NCBI GenBank assembly: GCA_009760855.2
Contig: WPIO01000050.1
Coordinates: 1,425,001-1,489,000 of the forward strand
DNA from: Cristatella mucedo
Taxonomy: Eukaryota > Bryozoa > Phylactolaemata > Cristatellidae
Direction: 5' to 3'
DNA: 64,000 nt
Shown here: one piece after another, positions 25,870 to 38,104 of the stretch
How positions within the stretch are numbered: position 1 is the first letter of the stretch
Layout of the letters: the number at the start of each line of letters is the position of its first letter
The notes under the pieces: model-generated
Databases searched by the model: none
Told to the model about the DNA's origin: nothing
Seen by the model: only the letters and a program-made list of their open reading frames with translations
Position numbers and translations under genes: made by a program

Positions 25870-28800
25870 TGTCACTTAAGTCATTGAGTAGTTGTGCCAC
25901 AGAGTCGTTCAGTCATCGAGCTCTGTAACAGCACTGCTGCGAATGGGCTGCTGTGATTCTCTATAACTCAGCGATTGTCAGGCCTGTCATAACCTCGGTG
26001 GCACATCTTCAAACTTGTCTTTGGAATCCTCACTCATTGTGCACAATAAACCCCTAATAATACGTGATACAATTACTAAAAATGAATTGGACCTGTTCGT
26101 CTTGACCGAGGCCTGGCTGAAATTGGTTAGCTGTCCTCCTATTAAGCCTATTAACGACGAAACCCCGGCAGCCTTCTCCTTCTTTCATACCCCTAGATCA
26201 ATCAAAACCAGTAGGGGAGTCGTCATCATAAGCTCATCTTTCAGTTTCAAGACGTTTGCAGTACCCTCGATGCAGTCTTTCTAATTCATGGTTTTGGGTT
26301 CACCCGACAACAAGCTGCCAATGGTGGCAGTAGTCCATCATCTCCCAGATACCAAGTCCTCCTATATTTCAGATTTCTCTCTCATTTTGATTCTGTGTGC
26401 AATAAATCAGTCTCTCCTCATTATGGGTGATTTTAACATTCATATTGCTAACTTATCTGATGCTTTCAGCATTGAAGTTTATGCACTGACTGACTCATTG
26501 TCTCTTGTGGCTCACGTGCATGGCCTTACTCACATCAAGGATCACACACTCGACCAAATTGTGTCCAACAACTGCATGCTCATCACATATTATTACCAAA
26601 TTCTGCATATCTGACCACATGCAAATCTCATTCAGTCTACAGTGTATGCCATCCTCTGCATCAAAAGTCACCTGTAAATCGTGAAACCTCAAGACACTTG
26701 ACATCATGCTGTTTGCGAGAGAATATCTTCCTCGCCCTTGTTGCTCAATCCCCCTGCCGACCTGTCATCGTTAGTAGAATGCTATAACACGACACTAGCA
26801 GACATGCTTGACGAGTTTGCAACTCTTGACTAAGCGCACTGTGCGCCCTCGCCCAGACGGCCAATGGTTTACTGCAGACAATAAACTAGCTAAGTCTACT
26901 AAGCTCAAGCTTGAAAAACCATAGAAAAAATCAGGACTGACTGTCCATCGACAGCCGTACGAGGACTATTGTAGGTCGTACTAATCGTTCCTAGCAAAGG
27001 CCAAGTCTAGCTTCTATAAAAACATTGTTGAATTACAGATGCACAATTCAAAAATGCCGATGTTGACGATCAACCATCTCTTCAACTGCTCCCAGGCTAG
27101 CTCCTTACCCAGTGATCCTTGTGATGATCTAGCCGATTGCTTCTCTCGATTCTTTGTCAACAACATGTGCAAGGTCATGGAGTCCATCTCTAGAGTGGTA
27201 ACATCCCCTCCTACCCCTCAATTCAGTGCAGCACCTCCCGTGTCTGCAACGTTCAAGGAGGCCACGAGTGACCTCATCCTGAAGTTCATATCACAATCAA
27301 AAAAGACCACTAGTCCTCTGGACCCTATTCCCACCGTCTTGCTTCTCCTATGCATGGATCTGCTGCTGCCATGCATAACTAACACCATAAATATGGTATT
27401 AGCCTCAGGTCATGTCCCAGCACCTTTCAAAAAGGCTGTAGTCAGGCCACTACTCAAGAAAGCAACACTAGAACAAGAGAACTTGAGCAGCTTCTGCCCA
27501 GTCTCCAATCTACCGCTCTCCTCAAAGACATTGGAACGAGTCGTGGCAGACCAGCTCAACTCATACATTGAAACTCGCACCTAGTTAGTTAGTTCCAGTC
27601 TGATTTTAGAGCTAATCATTCCACAAAATCGGCACTGGTTCGGGCATAAAGACTTTCTTAGGAATGCAGACTCAGGTAGAGTCGCACTGCTTGACTTGCT
27701 AGAACTTTCTTTTAATACTATCGTTCACCGTCCTTCTCGAGCGCCTCTCATCTCGCCAGGGCTGGGACTGGACTGCAATGGTTTAAGTCGTATCTCAGTG
27801 GGAGACTCTAGAGTATTGATATGAACAAAAAACGATCATCCAAGGAACCACTGAAGTATGGGTACCGAAGGAGTCTGTGATTGGTCCCATTCTTTTCGCG
27901 ATTTATACTCTCCCTCATTCTGATTTGACTGCCAGGTACAACCTAAGCTTTCACTTCTATGCAGATGACACTGAGTTATAACTTTGCTTTGATCTGTCCC
28001 AGCCCTCGAGCACTTCGAATTCTCTCAACTCTCTTGCTGCATGCATTAATAATATCTGCACATGGATGGTAGTAAAGTCTCTTAAACTGAATAATTACAA
28101 AACAAACTTACTAGTTATGAGCAAACCAAGTGTGATTCAGAAATTGGAAAGGCTGACGCTCGAAATCGGCTCTGCCTGCATATCTACGCGAACGTACACG
28201 AAATCTAGGTGTCCAGTTCCTAAGTGACCTTTCATTAGACGACCAAACCAGCTCCACAGTCAAGTCTGCCTACTTTCAGCTACATAACATTGCTAAAATG
28301 CAGGCTTGCTTAGACAGGGATACTACATGTAAATTGGTCCATGCATTTGTGATATCCCGTATCAACTTATGTAACTCACTGCTTGCTCGTCTACCGGCCT
28401 GTGCAATCAGGCGTTTAGTTGGTGCAGAACTCTGCAGCTAGGCTTGTCTGTCGTGAGCATCGCAGTTGCAACATGACACCACTTCTTGCCGACTTGCACT
28501 GGCTCTCAGTCAAGCAGACGTCAGCAGTTAACATCGACTTCAAAGTTCCGTCACTCACTTTTAGGTCCCTTACTTCTTTGGCTCCAGCCTACCTATAAGA
28601 TCTACTCCTCCACCAGGCTAAGCATTTTACCGCCCGCTTTTTGGAATCTAAACCGTTTACCTATGGCTCGTCCGAACCTCAAATCCTTTGGAGATCGAGC
28701 CTCAAGTTCATATGTGATTCGTCCATTGTGCTTTAATATGTGCTGACACTGTGCACGCTGCCACAAACCATATTTGCATGCTAACACTGTGCATGCCGCC

Positions 28801-28915
28801 TCTAGCAATGTTATGCTTGTTGTCATTGAGCATGTTACCACTAACTATCCGATCAAGCTTCCTTTGCAGGAAATGTGAAGTGCCTTGAAAGATATTGAGT
28901 TCTCTTGTGGGGGGG
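25870..28915 (+). mobile_element. LINE family 2, nearly full-length defective copy
   Basis: In order: a 5' region (25870-26010), then an APE-type endonuclease (26012-26614; ITKNELDLFVLTEAW, GDFNIH at 26425-26442, HTLDQIV). The reverse transcriptase (27039-about 28110) begins with an SPLDPIPTVLL / FKKAVVRPLLKKA / FCPVSNLPL stretch and has FYADDTEL at about 27955, followed at once by a TAA stop. The C-terminal domain (28380-28720) and the 3' UTR with tail (28740-28910) follow. Several frameshifts and stops inactivate it. YADD is intact, unlike in the family 1 copy. It is the only copy here with a recognisable endonuclease for family 2. Confidence 0.88.
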
Positions 28916-29426
28916 GGGTGACCATGCCCACAATGTTGTTTCACCCCAGCCGGACTCACACCACTCCTGCATCACGTGCTACACCGCCTAGTGAGGCAGT
29001 ATCAGCTTACTAAGCCCAATTTAACTGTGATAGGTCAGTCGTGGTCACGTGACCCGCTTGTCCTGCAGCAAGAAACTTTCTGCCTGTGCGTCGGCCTGTC
29101 TGCATATATATCTACTCCCTCTCCCTCCTCCTCACTCACTCACTATTCTCTTACCTACTGGCGCTCCGGAGCTGCTTACGATACGGCTACTACCACTACA
29201 TCCATATGTACGCTAGCTGGCTTGTGTTGCCTGCATATAATGCAATACAGCCGTCGTCGCCACCACAACTCACTTGTGTGGGGGGGAGGGGCTTTGTTCT
29301 TCGTCAAGCTGCCCCACACTCTGAGGGCGCTATAATAAATGCAATATTACTAATATAAGTTGTTGGACAGAAATCGACCGAATGCAGGCGCCCTTAGCAG
29401 TTCACAAGGAATAATACTAATCTTAA

Positions 29427-29950
29427 CTAATTAAAGGTAGGATCGACTTCAAGGTCTTGTCGCTCACTTTTAGGCCACTTCATTCTTTGGCTCCAGCCTA
29501 TCTCTCAGATCTACTCCCCCACCAGGCCAAGCATCATACCACCCGCTTTTCGGAATCCAACAGTTTACCAATACCTCGTACAAACCTCAAATCCTTTGGA
29601 GAACGTGCATTTAGTTCGTACGCTCCAAAAGCGTGGAACTCACTCCCGACTTGCGTCAGAACATCCCCTGACTTGACCACATTTAAAAAGAACTTAAAAA
29701 CACTTATTTAGGACAGCATTTAGTGGGTCTCTGTGATTCGTCCTTGATGTGCTTATGCGTGCTGACACTGTGCATGCTGCCACAAACCACATTTGTATGC
29801 TGACCCTGTGCATGTCACCACTAACCATGTTATTCTTGTTGTTTATTGAGCATGCTACCACTAACCTAAGCTAATGTAAAGTACATATAAAGAGATTAAG
29901 TTCTCCGAGGGTCCTAAATAAAATGTATTATTATAATTATTATTATAAGA
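29427..29950 (+). mobile_element. LINE family 2, 3' end
   Basis: The open C-terminal domain (29457-29711: LHSLAPAYLSDLLPHQ, KAWNSLPTCVRTSPDL) is followed by the 3' UTR and an ATT tail at about 29925-29948. 5'-truncated. Confidence 0.87.
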
Positions 29951-31088
29951 AATCGCGAATTCGCGAACTCTTGGCAATTCGAGGCAACTGCCCGAAATGG
30001 CCTTGGCAAATACCGAAGTCCACTGTAATCCACTGCAAATCATCCTGAAATAGTCAACTCGAAGGTCCTATTTACATCGCATATAAAACTAGACTCAGTT
30101 CAAAGTGTACCCACAGAATTTTTCGCCGTTTCGCGTGCCTGTTCTCATGCAATCTACTGCAACGGACTTAAATGAGGCTGGACCATGAATCAGACACATT
30201 AAGTGCTATAAAAACCAGGGAATATAATGGCGCTAGAGAAGAAGAAGACTTTATCGTCGTCCGGAAATTAAACCCACGACCTCCTATAGCAGAGGCTTAT
30301 ATCAACTTTGCCGTTTAGAGGTACCAACAACTTTAATCTAATATCAGAACCAAGAGGGGATCCTGCCTTGGCTCAAAAAACTATCCATAGGGAGGTAAAA
30401 CCACGATGAAATGACTTGCACTGCTATATCTGCCAGCAAGACGCTCCGATCAAGACAGAACTATGCAGGAGCATACATTGATTCGGCAAGCAGCAGTGTG
30501 GCATTTGGCACTGGAAAACGGGAAAGCAATCATTGAGGAACCGAAAAGCACTAACTGAGGAACGGCAAGGCGCTCGCTGAGGAAATAAAAAGCACTCGAA
30601 GAAAATCGTTCGTCATCTGAGCGACGCAGAGGGTGTCAATGCACAGGCAGAGTTAGCGGCATGCACGTTCGCGTTCGTCCAAGCTGCTGGTGAGAAAGCG
30701 AGGATCACTTGTTTAAAGCTCGACAGTTAATCGAGTCTAATAGTCTAAGCTAGTCCTCAATCGGCGATTGCTAGGAGTCACACTGTCGCAACTGCAGAAG
30801 GAACGAAGTACCGAAAGGAAAGGTACATAAGGAAGGACACGTGACCGACAGCAGGGCAGGGCAGCCGCATACGTGAGCGTGCGGCTGCTGGCTTCTATGT
30901 TGGCACCGATGTGCGAGTGCCAGAGTGCGTTTGAACGCATTGCGCTTGCCTGCTCTCCTCGGCCATTCTAACCTCGTTGAACAAAGCCGACCCAGCCCAT
31001 TGGATTGCTCTTAAGCTCTAAAGATTGGACCTGCACACGTAAGGAAAGAGAGAGAAAGACCTGACAGGCGGATGACATGCAAAAAGAG
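29951..31088. other. intergenic, no gene recognised
   Basis: A possible decayed tRNA-like SINE head lies on the minus strand at about 30250-30300 (TTAAACCCACGACCTC). Otherwise I see nothing identifiable. Confidence 0.4.
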
Positions 31089-31653
31089 AACGAATGAGAG
31101 AGCTTGAGAGACAAGGGGAGAGGAAGGAGACAAGAGAGAGGGAGGAGAGAACAACCGATCGTGAAACGAACCCAGAACGAAAGGAGAAGCCGAGGCAGAG
31201 AAGCAGAGACAGTGAACAAATCTCAGCTGATTTGGCAGCCTCATTCGTATGGCGACAGAAGAGCCTTGACGGCTATCGCCATCTTATCGGCTATCATCAC
31301 TTGCAGTTGGTAATCAAGAGTAACCCAACTGAAGGATTCGAACCCGCGACCTCGGTCGTGTAGAGCGAGCACCTTACCTCCTGGGTAATCATGGTCCAGT
31401 AAGCGCAAGAGCCGGAGAGAGGAAGCTGGAGGCAAAGAGAGGGAGGAAGCATAGAAGAGAGAGAGAGAGAGAGACAGAAACAGAGAGAGAGAGAGAGGCA
31501 GAGAGAAAAGACAGACAGACAGACGGACCGACAGAAAGACAGAGGCAGGGAGAGAGAAGAGAGACACAGAGAGACCGAGAGGAGAGAGAGACAGGAAGAG
31601 AGAGCGAGAGACAGGAAGAGACAGAGAAGTGACAGAGACAGAGAGACAGGAGA

Positions 31654-31694
<41 letters not shown>

Positions 31695-31770
31695 CAGAGA
31701 GAGAGAGTGTGTGTGTCAAAGGAAGTGGGAGGTAGAGAGACAGCGAGGGAAAGTGAGAACCAAAGACTGA
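31089..31770. repeat. GA-rich compound microsatellite regions flanking a SINE
   Basis: Purine-rich tracts at 31089-31215 and 31436-31760, mixed GA, GACA and AGAGA units, with the SINE at 31232-31400 between them. Confidence 0.85.
31232..31400 (-). mobile_element. tRNA-derived SINE, family A, copy 4
   Basis: The reverse complement shows B box GGTTCGAATCC (31334-31344) and the conserved body 'AAGGCTCTTCTGTCGCCATA', ending in CAAATCAGCTGAG. Confidence 0.82.
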
Positions 31771-32244
31771 GACAGAGTGAGAGACGTGGAGAGGACAACA
31801 GACAGAGAAAGGGACACACCACTGCTGTGTTTAAAAGAGCGATTTTACCTACTAATAAGCCTAATATTTAATTGCCCGGGGCCATTCATTTTTTTGCCTT
31901 TCTGGCAAGCACTATTTGCTGAACGGCTATGCCCCCTGGCTGCTCCACCGGTCCAGAAATTGGGTCGCACAACTGTCAGTCGTGACCGTGACCTAGGTCG
32001 CGGTGGCTCGAATTTGGATACGGTCCAGGGAGGCTACGGTCCAGGCTCAGTAACATCCCTGTCCAAATTCGCCATACGAAACCCAGTGGGCCAAACGAAA
32101 GACGACACTCCCAATTAGGGCAAAGCAGTGTGATTAATGCCCGACGCATCCCATGCGAAGGTCACCCATATTCCTAGCCATCATTAGCCGGACAAAAAGA
32201 GAATTGGGGAGCAAGCAGCACTGGCAGCAGAGGTGGGATTTTAA

Positions 32245-33150
32245 GCAGGCACGACAATAAAACCGAACTGCTGCTCGTAGGACACCCTAAGCGTGTGGCT
32301 GAATTAGATGACTTTGCTCTTCTAATAAGTGATGCTGTTTCGCGACCATGCTCGAAAATTAGGTGTTTTCGACAACGGCCTAAATTTTAAAAGCTTCATT
32401 CAGGAAACTGTTTCTACAGCTAGCCATCACGTCCAATCCCTATCTAAGATAAGGAGCTGTCTTTCACGGTGGCCTGCAAAAAATTTAACTTATTGCTCCT
32501 CAGTTCTGTCTCGGCTTCATTATTGTAATTTTCTTTTGGCTAGGCTACCGAAAAAAGCAACTAGGCCACTGCAGCTGGCTATGAAAATGTCTTCAAGGCT
32601 AGTTTGAAAATCTCAGAGGTTTGACCACGTGTCTCCTTTGCTAAAAGAGCTACGATGGCTGCCGGTTGATCAACAGATACAGAGCCAAGTTCTTACGCTG
32701 ACCCACAAGGCCCATCACGGCTTGGCTCCTTCATACCTAGCTGAACTGCTGCATCAGTTTCAGCCTCCTCATGCCCTCAGATCCTGTTTGGACAACAGAT
32801 TAGCTGTTTCATTCCTCCGCTTAAAGACCGTTGGCAACAGAAGCTTTAGCTCTGTAGGTCCGAGACTGTGGAACTCATTTCTACGATTCTTACTCAACGA
32901 TAACTACACTCCTGTTGTCGACTATGGCTCATCACTTCCAGCGGTCCTGAGCTGCCACTTCGATACTACTCACTACCTAACTCAACTGCTCTCCTGACTC
33001 TGCTATGCTTCCCACTTTCGCATCGTTGCGTGAGACGAAGTCGGTTGGCTTCCGAATGCATACTGAAAGCGGCTTAGGCTGTGAGTTTGCTATACAAAAC
33101 TCTACTTCGTAACACCCACGTAGTATTTGTGGCTTTGTGAAGTTACAGAC
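32245..33150 (+). mobile_element. LINE family 1, 3' end
   Basis: Starts in the reverse transcriptase at TELLLVGHPKRVAEL and continues with a largely open C-terminal domain (32629-32997: LRWLPVDQQIQSQ, HHGLAPSYLAELL, LKTVGNRSF). The family 1 3' UTR ends at TTTGTGAAGTTACAG. A 5'-truncated copy, more intact than the one at 1-2602. Confidence 0.88.
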
Positions 33151-33179
33151 AGAGATGCGAGGCCTGCCGAGCTGTACAC

Positions 33180-33495
33180 ACAGCCGGCTCCAAAAATAAT
33201 GCTAACACATTTGTTTAGCACCCTAAGAGGACTAAGTCTCTTGCTAGGGACTTTATATGCGCCTGAAAGGAAGCATGTAAATTGGTTAGCATTGGAACGT
33301 ACAACGTCAACACACGTAAGCACACCAAGGAAAAATCACGTGGAACCAGCAAATGCTGCACAGAAGTGATGCGATGTTAGCTCCATTCTAAATGTCCACG
33401 TGTCAGGCGGCGTCGCGATGTCAGTCGGGCATGGCTCCTGGGATTGGAAGCAGATGAACTGAAAGGATGGTCTCCGAAGGACTCAGGGTTAGAGG
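33180..33495 (-). mobile_element. LINE family 2, degenerate 3' UTR
   Basis: Decayed reverse complement of the family 2 end: AGTCTCTTGCTAGGGACTTT, GTCAACACACGTAAGCACAC, GGTCTCCGAAGGACTCAGGG. It converges on the family 1 copy to its left. Confidence 0.65.
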
Positions 33496-33760
33496 CACAG
33501 CTCGAGTCCGAAAACCGAATGGCTTCCGCAGATAAAAGCAAGCAAGCGAGCGCGAACTACACGCACACTCGGGCATAGTGAGGAAGAGGGACTGTTGCAA
33601 AGCAACAGGCCGAGTCAATAAGAAAAACCTCAGTCGTGCCGGCCTCTGCCGCGGCAAAGGCCACGATAGACAAGGCGCGCGCCGACCAAGCTGGCAGACG
33701 TAGCGAACTTCGCGGCGGCGGCAACGGCGGCGGCAGTGTGGTGGCCGTTGACGGCAGCCA

Positions 33761-33870
33761 GCTGACCTCTGAAGATGCTGACCTCTGAAGACGCTGACCT
33801 CTGAAGACGCTGACCTCTGAAGACGCTGACCTCTGAAGACGCTGACCTCTGATGACGCTGACCTCCGAAG
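33761..33870. repeat. 16-bp minisatellite (GCTGACCTCTGAAGAC)
   Basis: About seven tandem 16-bp units, nearly identical except at the ends. The unit length is not a multiple of three. Confidence 0.95.
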
Positions 33871-35066
33871 GCGACGCTTCGTCCTGCTGAACGGTAAAGC
33901 TTGCATCAGGTGAGTCGCTTGGTGCCGAGGTGCGCGGCTCGCCGCATCAAGCGGCGGCGCTCAGCGGTGCCAAGCGACTCTTTGGTCGAGTCGAGCGACA
34001 GAATGTCCCTCGACTTCTTTCAAGTGTCTTCTTCATGTTGCGCAATCACCCACGCTCCAAGCTAGCTGGACTCGCACCGAGCTACCTGCACAAGCAGCCG
34101 GCGCACACAAGCCACGTCAGAGGCCACGTGACACACAAGATGGCGCACTCCGGCGGCAGAAGGCGCCGCGAGAGACATTTTAGCAGCGCAAGCTTGAGTA
34201 CGCTTCGGGCAGCCGACGCAAATGCCTCATTTTAGGAGTCTTAATTTTCCATCTTGCAACAACTACAGAACCGCGGCTGACACATCCGTCTTCTGCGACT
34301 ACACGAATGCACCAAGTACATTCCTAAGTAGACCTTGACCTGTGCGCCGCACGCGCACACGCTTCGCAGTCGTCGCTAGCGTCCCAGTGGCTCATGTGCC
34401 TCTGCTATCTATTTCAAATGCTTGCTATCAACCCGCGGTTCGGCTGAGCTGCGTTCGAGCCCGCCGCCTTCGTCTCCTGGAGTGGCCGCTGCTGACTCGT
34501 TGCTCAAGATGTTCTCTGAGTTTGCCCAGGTGAGTCTTACGCAAGTCTTACCAGCGAGCGCCTCCAGCGCGCTCTCGTAAAAAGGCTTTTTCTCGGTCAT
34601 CAGCTTAAGAGATTTTTCTCGGTCATCAGCTTAAGCGGCCTCTACGGCAACGCCCCTCTGCAGCGATCTACCTACCCCCCCCCCCAGGTTGCGGCAGTAC
34701 TTAGCAGTACGTCTGCCTCCTCGCTTAGAAAGGTTGCTACGATAGTAACCTCGGTCCCCGATCGAGCGCAAATCCATGTAGCCCTTACAGAACACGACAG
34801 CAACTTCTTGCCATCTCCAAAGCGAAGACGACAAGGTGCTTAGCCGTGGATAAACTAGAAGGGAATGCAGCACACTGTACCAATCAATGCGTTCCGCCGG
34901 TTGCAGAGGAAACATCCACTTCACTCATGCACGTTGCCATTCGCCGGGATCATTTCCACGCGCAGACCTCGCGCGAATAAACTGCAGTGCTCATCGGTAC
35001 TGCTGACGTCTTTTATTAGTGGAGGCATTGTCAGGGGAAAATCTAGGCTATCATCGATGTCCAGAG
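33871..35066. other. GC-rich to mixed intergenic DNA
   Basis: No recognised gene. Contains a 27-bp tandem duplication (TTTTCTCGGTCATCAGCTTA) at 34588-34636 and a C13 homopolymer near 34674-34686. A possible exon end at 34530 is discussed among the rejected items. Confidence 0.45.
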
Positions 35067-35246
35067 GACACGACATCTAGACATGCAGATGACACGGCAT
35101 ATAAACATGCAGATGACACGACATCTAGACATGCAGATGACACGACACCTAGACATGCAGATGACATGATGTATAAACATGCAGATGATACGACATATAA
35201 ACATGCAGATGACACGACATGTAGACAAGCAGATGACACGACATCT
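35067..35246. repeat. 24-bp minisatellite open in several frames
   Basis: About 7.5 units of a 24-bp repeat around ACATGCAGATGACACGACAT. Because 24 is a multiple of three, an 8-residue HADDT-type repeat can be read on the + strand and Cys/Met-rich repeats on the - strand. No start, splice or flanking domain supports a gene. Confidence 0.95.
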
Positions 35247-36792
35247 GTAGCTAGCTAAACATTAGGAAGACTAGCATTGGCCACGGCGGATTCGACTCGC
35301 GCCAGTAAAGGATCGTGGAGGCGCGAAAATCACGCGAAGCGGACGAACGCTCGACATTCATCGAATGCTCACAAACATCGCAGGAGGTGCGAGCGCAGCG
35401 GCCGCGGCAGCAGCTGGCTGCAGCCCGCGAGCCGCGAACGGACGCATCTCGTACCTCGAAGTGATGCCATCGTGACCATCGCCGGAAGTACGCCGAACTC
35501 GCTTCGAAGCTCCTCGGCAAACGGCGCTCCGCCGCCGCCGCCGCCACCACCGCCGCCGAGGGTCAGCGTCTCCTTAAAGGAAAAAAGGGCGAGTCCTCCT
35601 CCTCGGTCGTGCACTCACAAGACGGATCGCACTTTGCAAAGAGCCCAGTCTTCTCCTTCAGCCGCGGCTTCGCTCTCTTCAGCAGCCGCGGCTGCACTCT
35701 CTTCTCACCGCCGCGGCTGCTGCGGCAGCTCTCCTGCTGTCCGACGCACCGTGAGCTGAGCGCCCAGACGTGTGCAACGTCGTGGCGCATCGTGCCGGGC
35801 CCAGACAGGAAACCGACAGCGTCATGTTGAGCGGAAGTAGACGACGCGTCATTAGTACGATCTCCGTGAGGGGGTGTTGGCCGAGTAGGTCGATCCCTCC
35901 GTGCCGCCTCTGCTGGCCTCCGCTTGCATGTGAAAATTGTCTTCGCTGAGATCCAGCCGTTCGCCATCGAAGAGAGAGAGAGAGAGAGAGAGCGGCGACG
36001 AGTACTCCATAAACCTGACCGGGCACGTGCCGGCGGTATTAACTACGCCTTATCCCTGCGGTTTTTGAGGTGGCGGCGCGTCGGTCCGCGTCGAAGGCCA
36101 TGAATTCTTCTGTCGATAAATTGCAACAGTAGCGAGGAATTACAGCGCTTCGCGGATGCGCAGTCGATCGCGGCCGCGGCGCAAGCCTCATTTGCCCGCC
36201 GTCAGAGCGCATGCGCAGACGGCGCACGCCCACGCTCGCCGAGCTGCCGCGTGAGGGCGCTGCAGTCACGTTAATAGCCTCATGCAGCCGACTGCGATGC
36301 AAGCTGGGCCGCACCTTTCTTGACACCGGCGGTAGGCCGCGACCGCCGGAGCTATTCCGTCGCGACCTGCAGGCTCGTTCGCTCAACGCTCAGTCGCGTA
36401 AGCGGCTCGGAGCGATCGGCCCTCGATCCGCTTCGGAGCAGGCTACGACCCCGCGGCGGGGAGCACGCTCGCGGGCACCCGACGTCAGCGGACCTAAAGC
36501 GGCGGCGGCGGCAGAGGAACGCCAGTCAGAGCAACTCTCCGGGAGCGCTCTGCGCTCTTTCGTTTGAGCGCTCGGGCGTTCGGCGTCGTGCGCTGCTAAT
36601 CTGCATGCCATACCCTCTTTTGCTTGCGGCGGGGAAGTATCTAGCCACTCTTCGCTACGCTCGCGACCAAGTTGAGATTCCGCGCTTGAGCGCGTGCTCT
36701 GAGCAGGCAGTGTCGCCAAACACGCTCGAACTCGGTCGACAGGAAACCGCGTAGTTCTCTGCGCGGACAACATCCCGTCGAGAGTCGAGTCG
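35247..36792. other. GC-rich DNA, no recognised gene
   Basis: CpG-rich, with a GCC-repeat run (35526-35560) and a short GA run (35970-35990). Several Ala/Arg-rich chance frames; no domain recognised. May act as a CpG-island promoter for an unseen gene. Confidence 0.45.
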
Positions 36793-36803
36793 ACGTCGGA
36801 GAC

Positions 36804-38093
36804 GGTACTAGGACCAAATGTCCCCGGACGAAATGTCCCGGACATAATGTCCCTGACTACATGTCCCAGGACAAATTTCCCCATACAAAAACGTCCCGAA
36901 CAAAATGTCCCCACATGTTACAATAAAGTAATCATGTTCATGTTATTTTAAATATATAATAATTAATAGGCTTCGATATTTAACCAATAAAATGTAGCAT
37001 GTAAAGTTTTAATATTTAATGAAGACTGGAGAGAGATTACTTGTGATCATCAGTCTCGACATATACATGTGCAGTTAATCAAAGGCCTCTTTAAATGAAG
37101 TCATGTTTAGTTAATCAAAGGCCTCTTTAAATGAAGCCATGTGCCATAGTCTTATTAATCAAGCAAACTTAAATGATAAGATATCAAAGTTTACAGTTAT
37201 ATTTACTAATGAATGGCTTCTGATTCACTGCAAACGTATAAATATGTGGAAGTTACAGTGAAGGTTATTATATTAAAAACTGTCTGTTATAGTAGGTGAT
37301 AGATGTGCAGTGTAATAAATAATTTACAAGATTTCGAGGTGATCAGTTTTTATATAACTGTAAATGTAATTCGAATGTTTAATAAAAGACAAAATTAAGG
37401 AAGATGCTTAAATTCATAACGTCACAGAAGGGAACAAGGAAGCTTGTAGTCGGAGGATTCATATTCACGAAGCATAGAAATGGTGCCGATGGAAAAGAGA
37501 AATTTGGCGAAATTGCGAGGACCGAAACTGTGGGGTGCGAATTCATACTCTCAATAATGCAATTACTGAGGAAGTTGGAACGCATAGTCTTGCAGTTACC
37601 GACGGAAGAGCGTCTGTTGAAGAGGCAAGAAGCGAAATGAAGAGGCAGGCTCGGGAAACAGAAGAACGCTGTAGACGCATTGTACAACGGGCTCTGCTGG
37701 CTGTACCTGTTGACGACGCCCATGTTCTACCTGCTCGTGAGACAACTGGAACTGGGACAACCACAGAGAAAAAAACGCAAGACATACAAGCAAGTAGATG
37801 AAGCCTTGTTCACCGTGGTTTCTGATCACTACAACCGTGTCAGAATGCAGTATCTTACTGACATTTCTAGAATCCTTAGAATTGATGTTGTATAAGAAGA
37901 GACTGTCTCCAAATAACTGGATATAACTTCCAACTCTTTTATATTTATTTCCCTCTTGCTTTTAATTAAATCTGTTCAAAATAACATTAATATTACTAAT
38001 CTTATATCACATGTGGGGACATTTTTGTATGGGTACATTTTGTCCGGGGACATTATGTCTGGGACATTTTGGGTCGGGACATTTTGTCCTGTC
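36804..38093. mobile_element. non-autonomous DNA transposon, MULE/FLYWCH type, with repeat-built inverted ends
   Basis: The ends (36813-36920 and 38010-38090) are inverted relative to each other. Each is made of tandem variants of GGGACATTTTGTCC; the innermost matching part is CATACAAAAA(C/T)GTCCC to CCCCACATG. The same 11 bases, ACGTCGGAGAC, flank the element at 36793-36803 and 38094-38104, consistent with the 8-11 bp target duplication of Mutator-like elements. The interior is AT-rich, unlike the GC-rich flanks. It keeps a FLYWCH-like start (37404-37500) and the transposase C-terminal tail (about 37690-37890) but no DDE catalytic core, so it needs a helper. An internal tandem duplication lies at 37075-37145. 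Confidence 0.82.
37404..37895 (+). pseudogene. FLYWCH / MULE transposase remnant
   Basis: Three overlapping frames carry pieces of one protein. 37404-37500 reads SQKGTRKLVVGGFIFTKHRN, like the FLYWCH zinc-finger start. 37535-37740 reads RIHTLNN and then a coiled ARSEMKRQARETEERCRRI stretch, typical of the segment after FLYWCH. 37700-37895 reads MFYLLVRQLELGQPQRKKR and then TYKQVDEALF to a TAA, like the end of MULE transposases. Frameshifts separate the pieces and the middle, including all catalytic residues, is missing. Recognition is from family knowledge; a profile search would settle it. Confidence 0.6.
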
Positions 38094-38104
38094 ACGTCGG
38101 AGAC

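Noticed and set aside
34430-34530. Possible exon ending AADSLLKMFSEFAQ|GTGAGT on the + strand
   Set aside because: The donor is good and the peptide protein-like, but no acceptor, partner exon or family could be found.
35067-35246. CRISPR-like regularly spaced repeat
   Set aside because: The units are directly tandem with no variable spacers, in an animal genome; it is a minisatellite.
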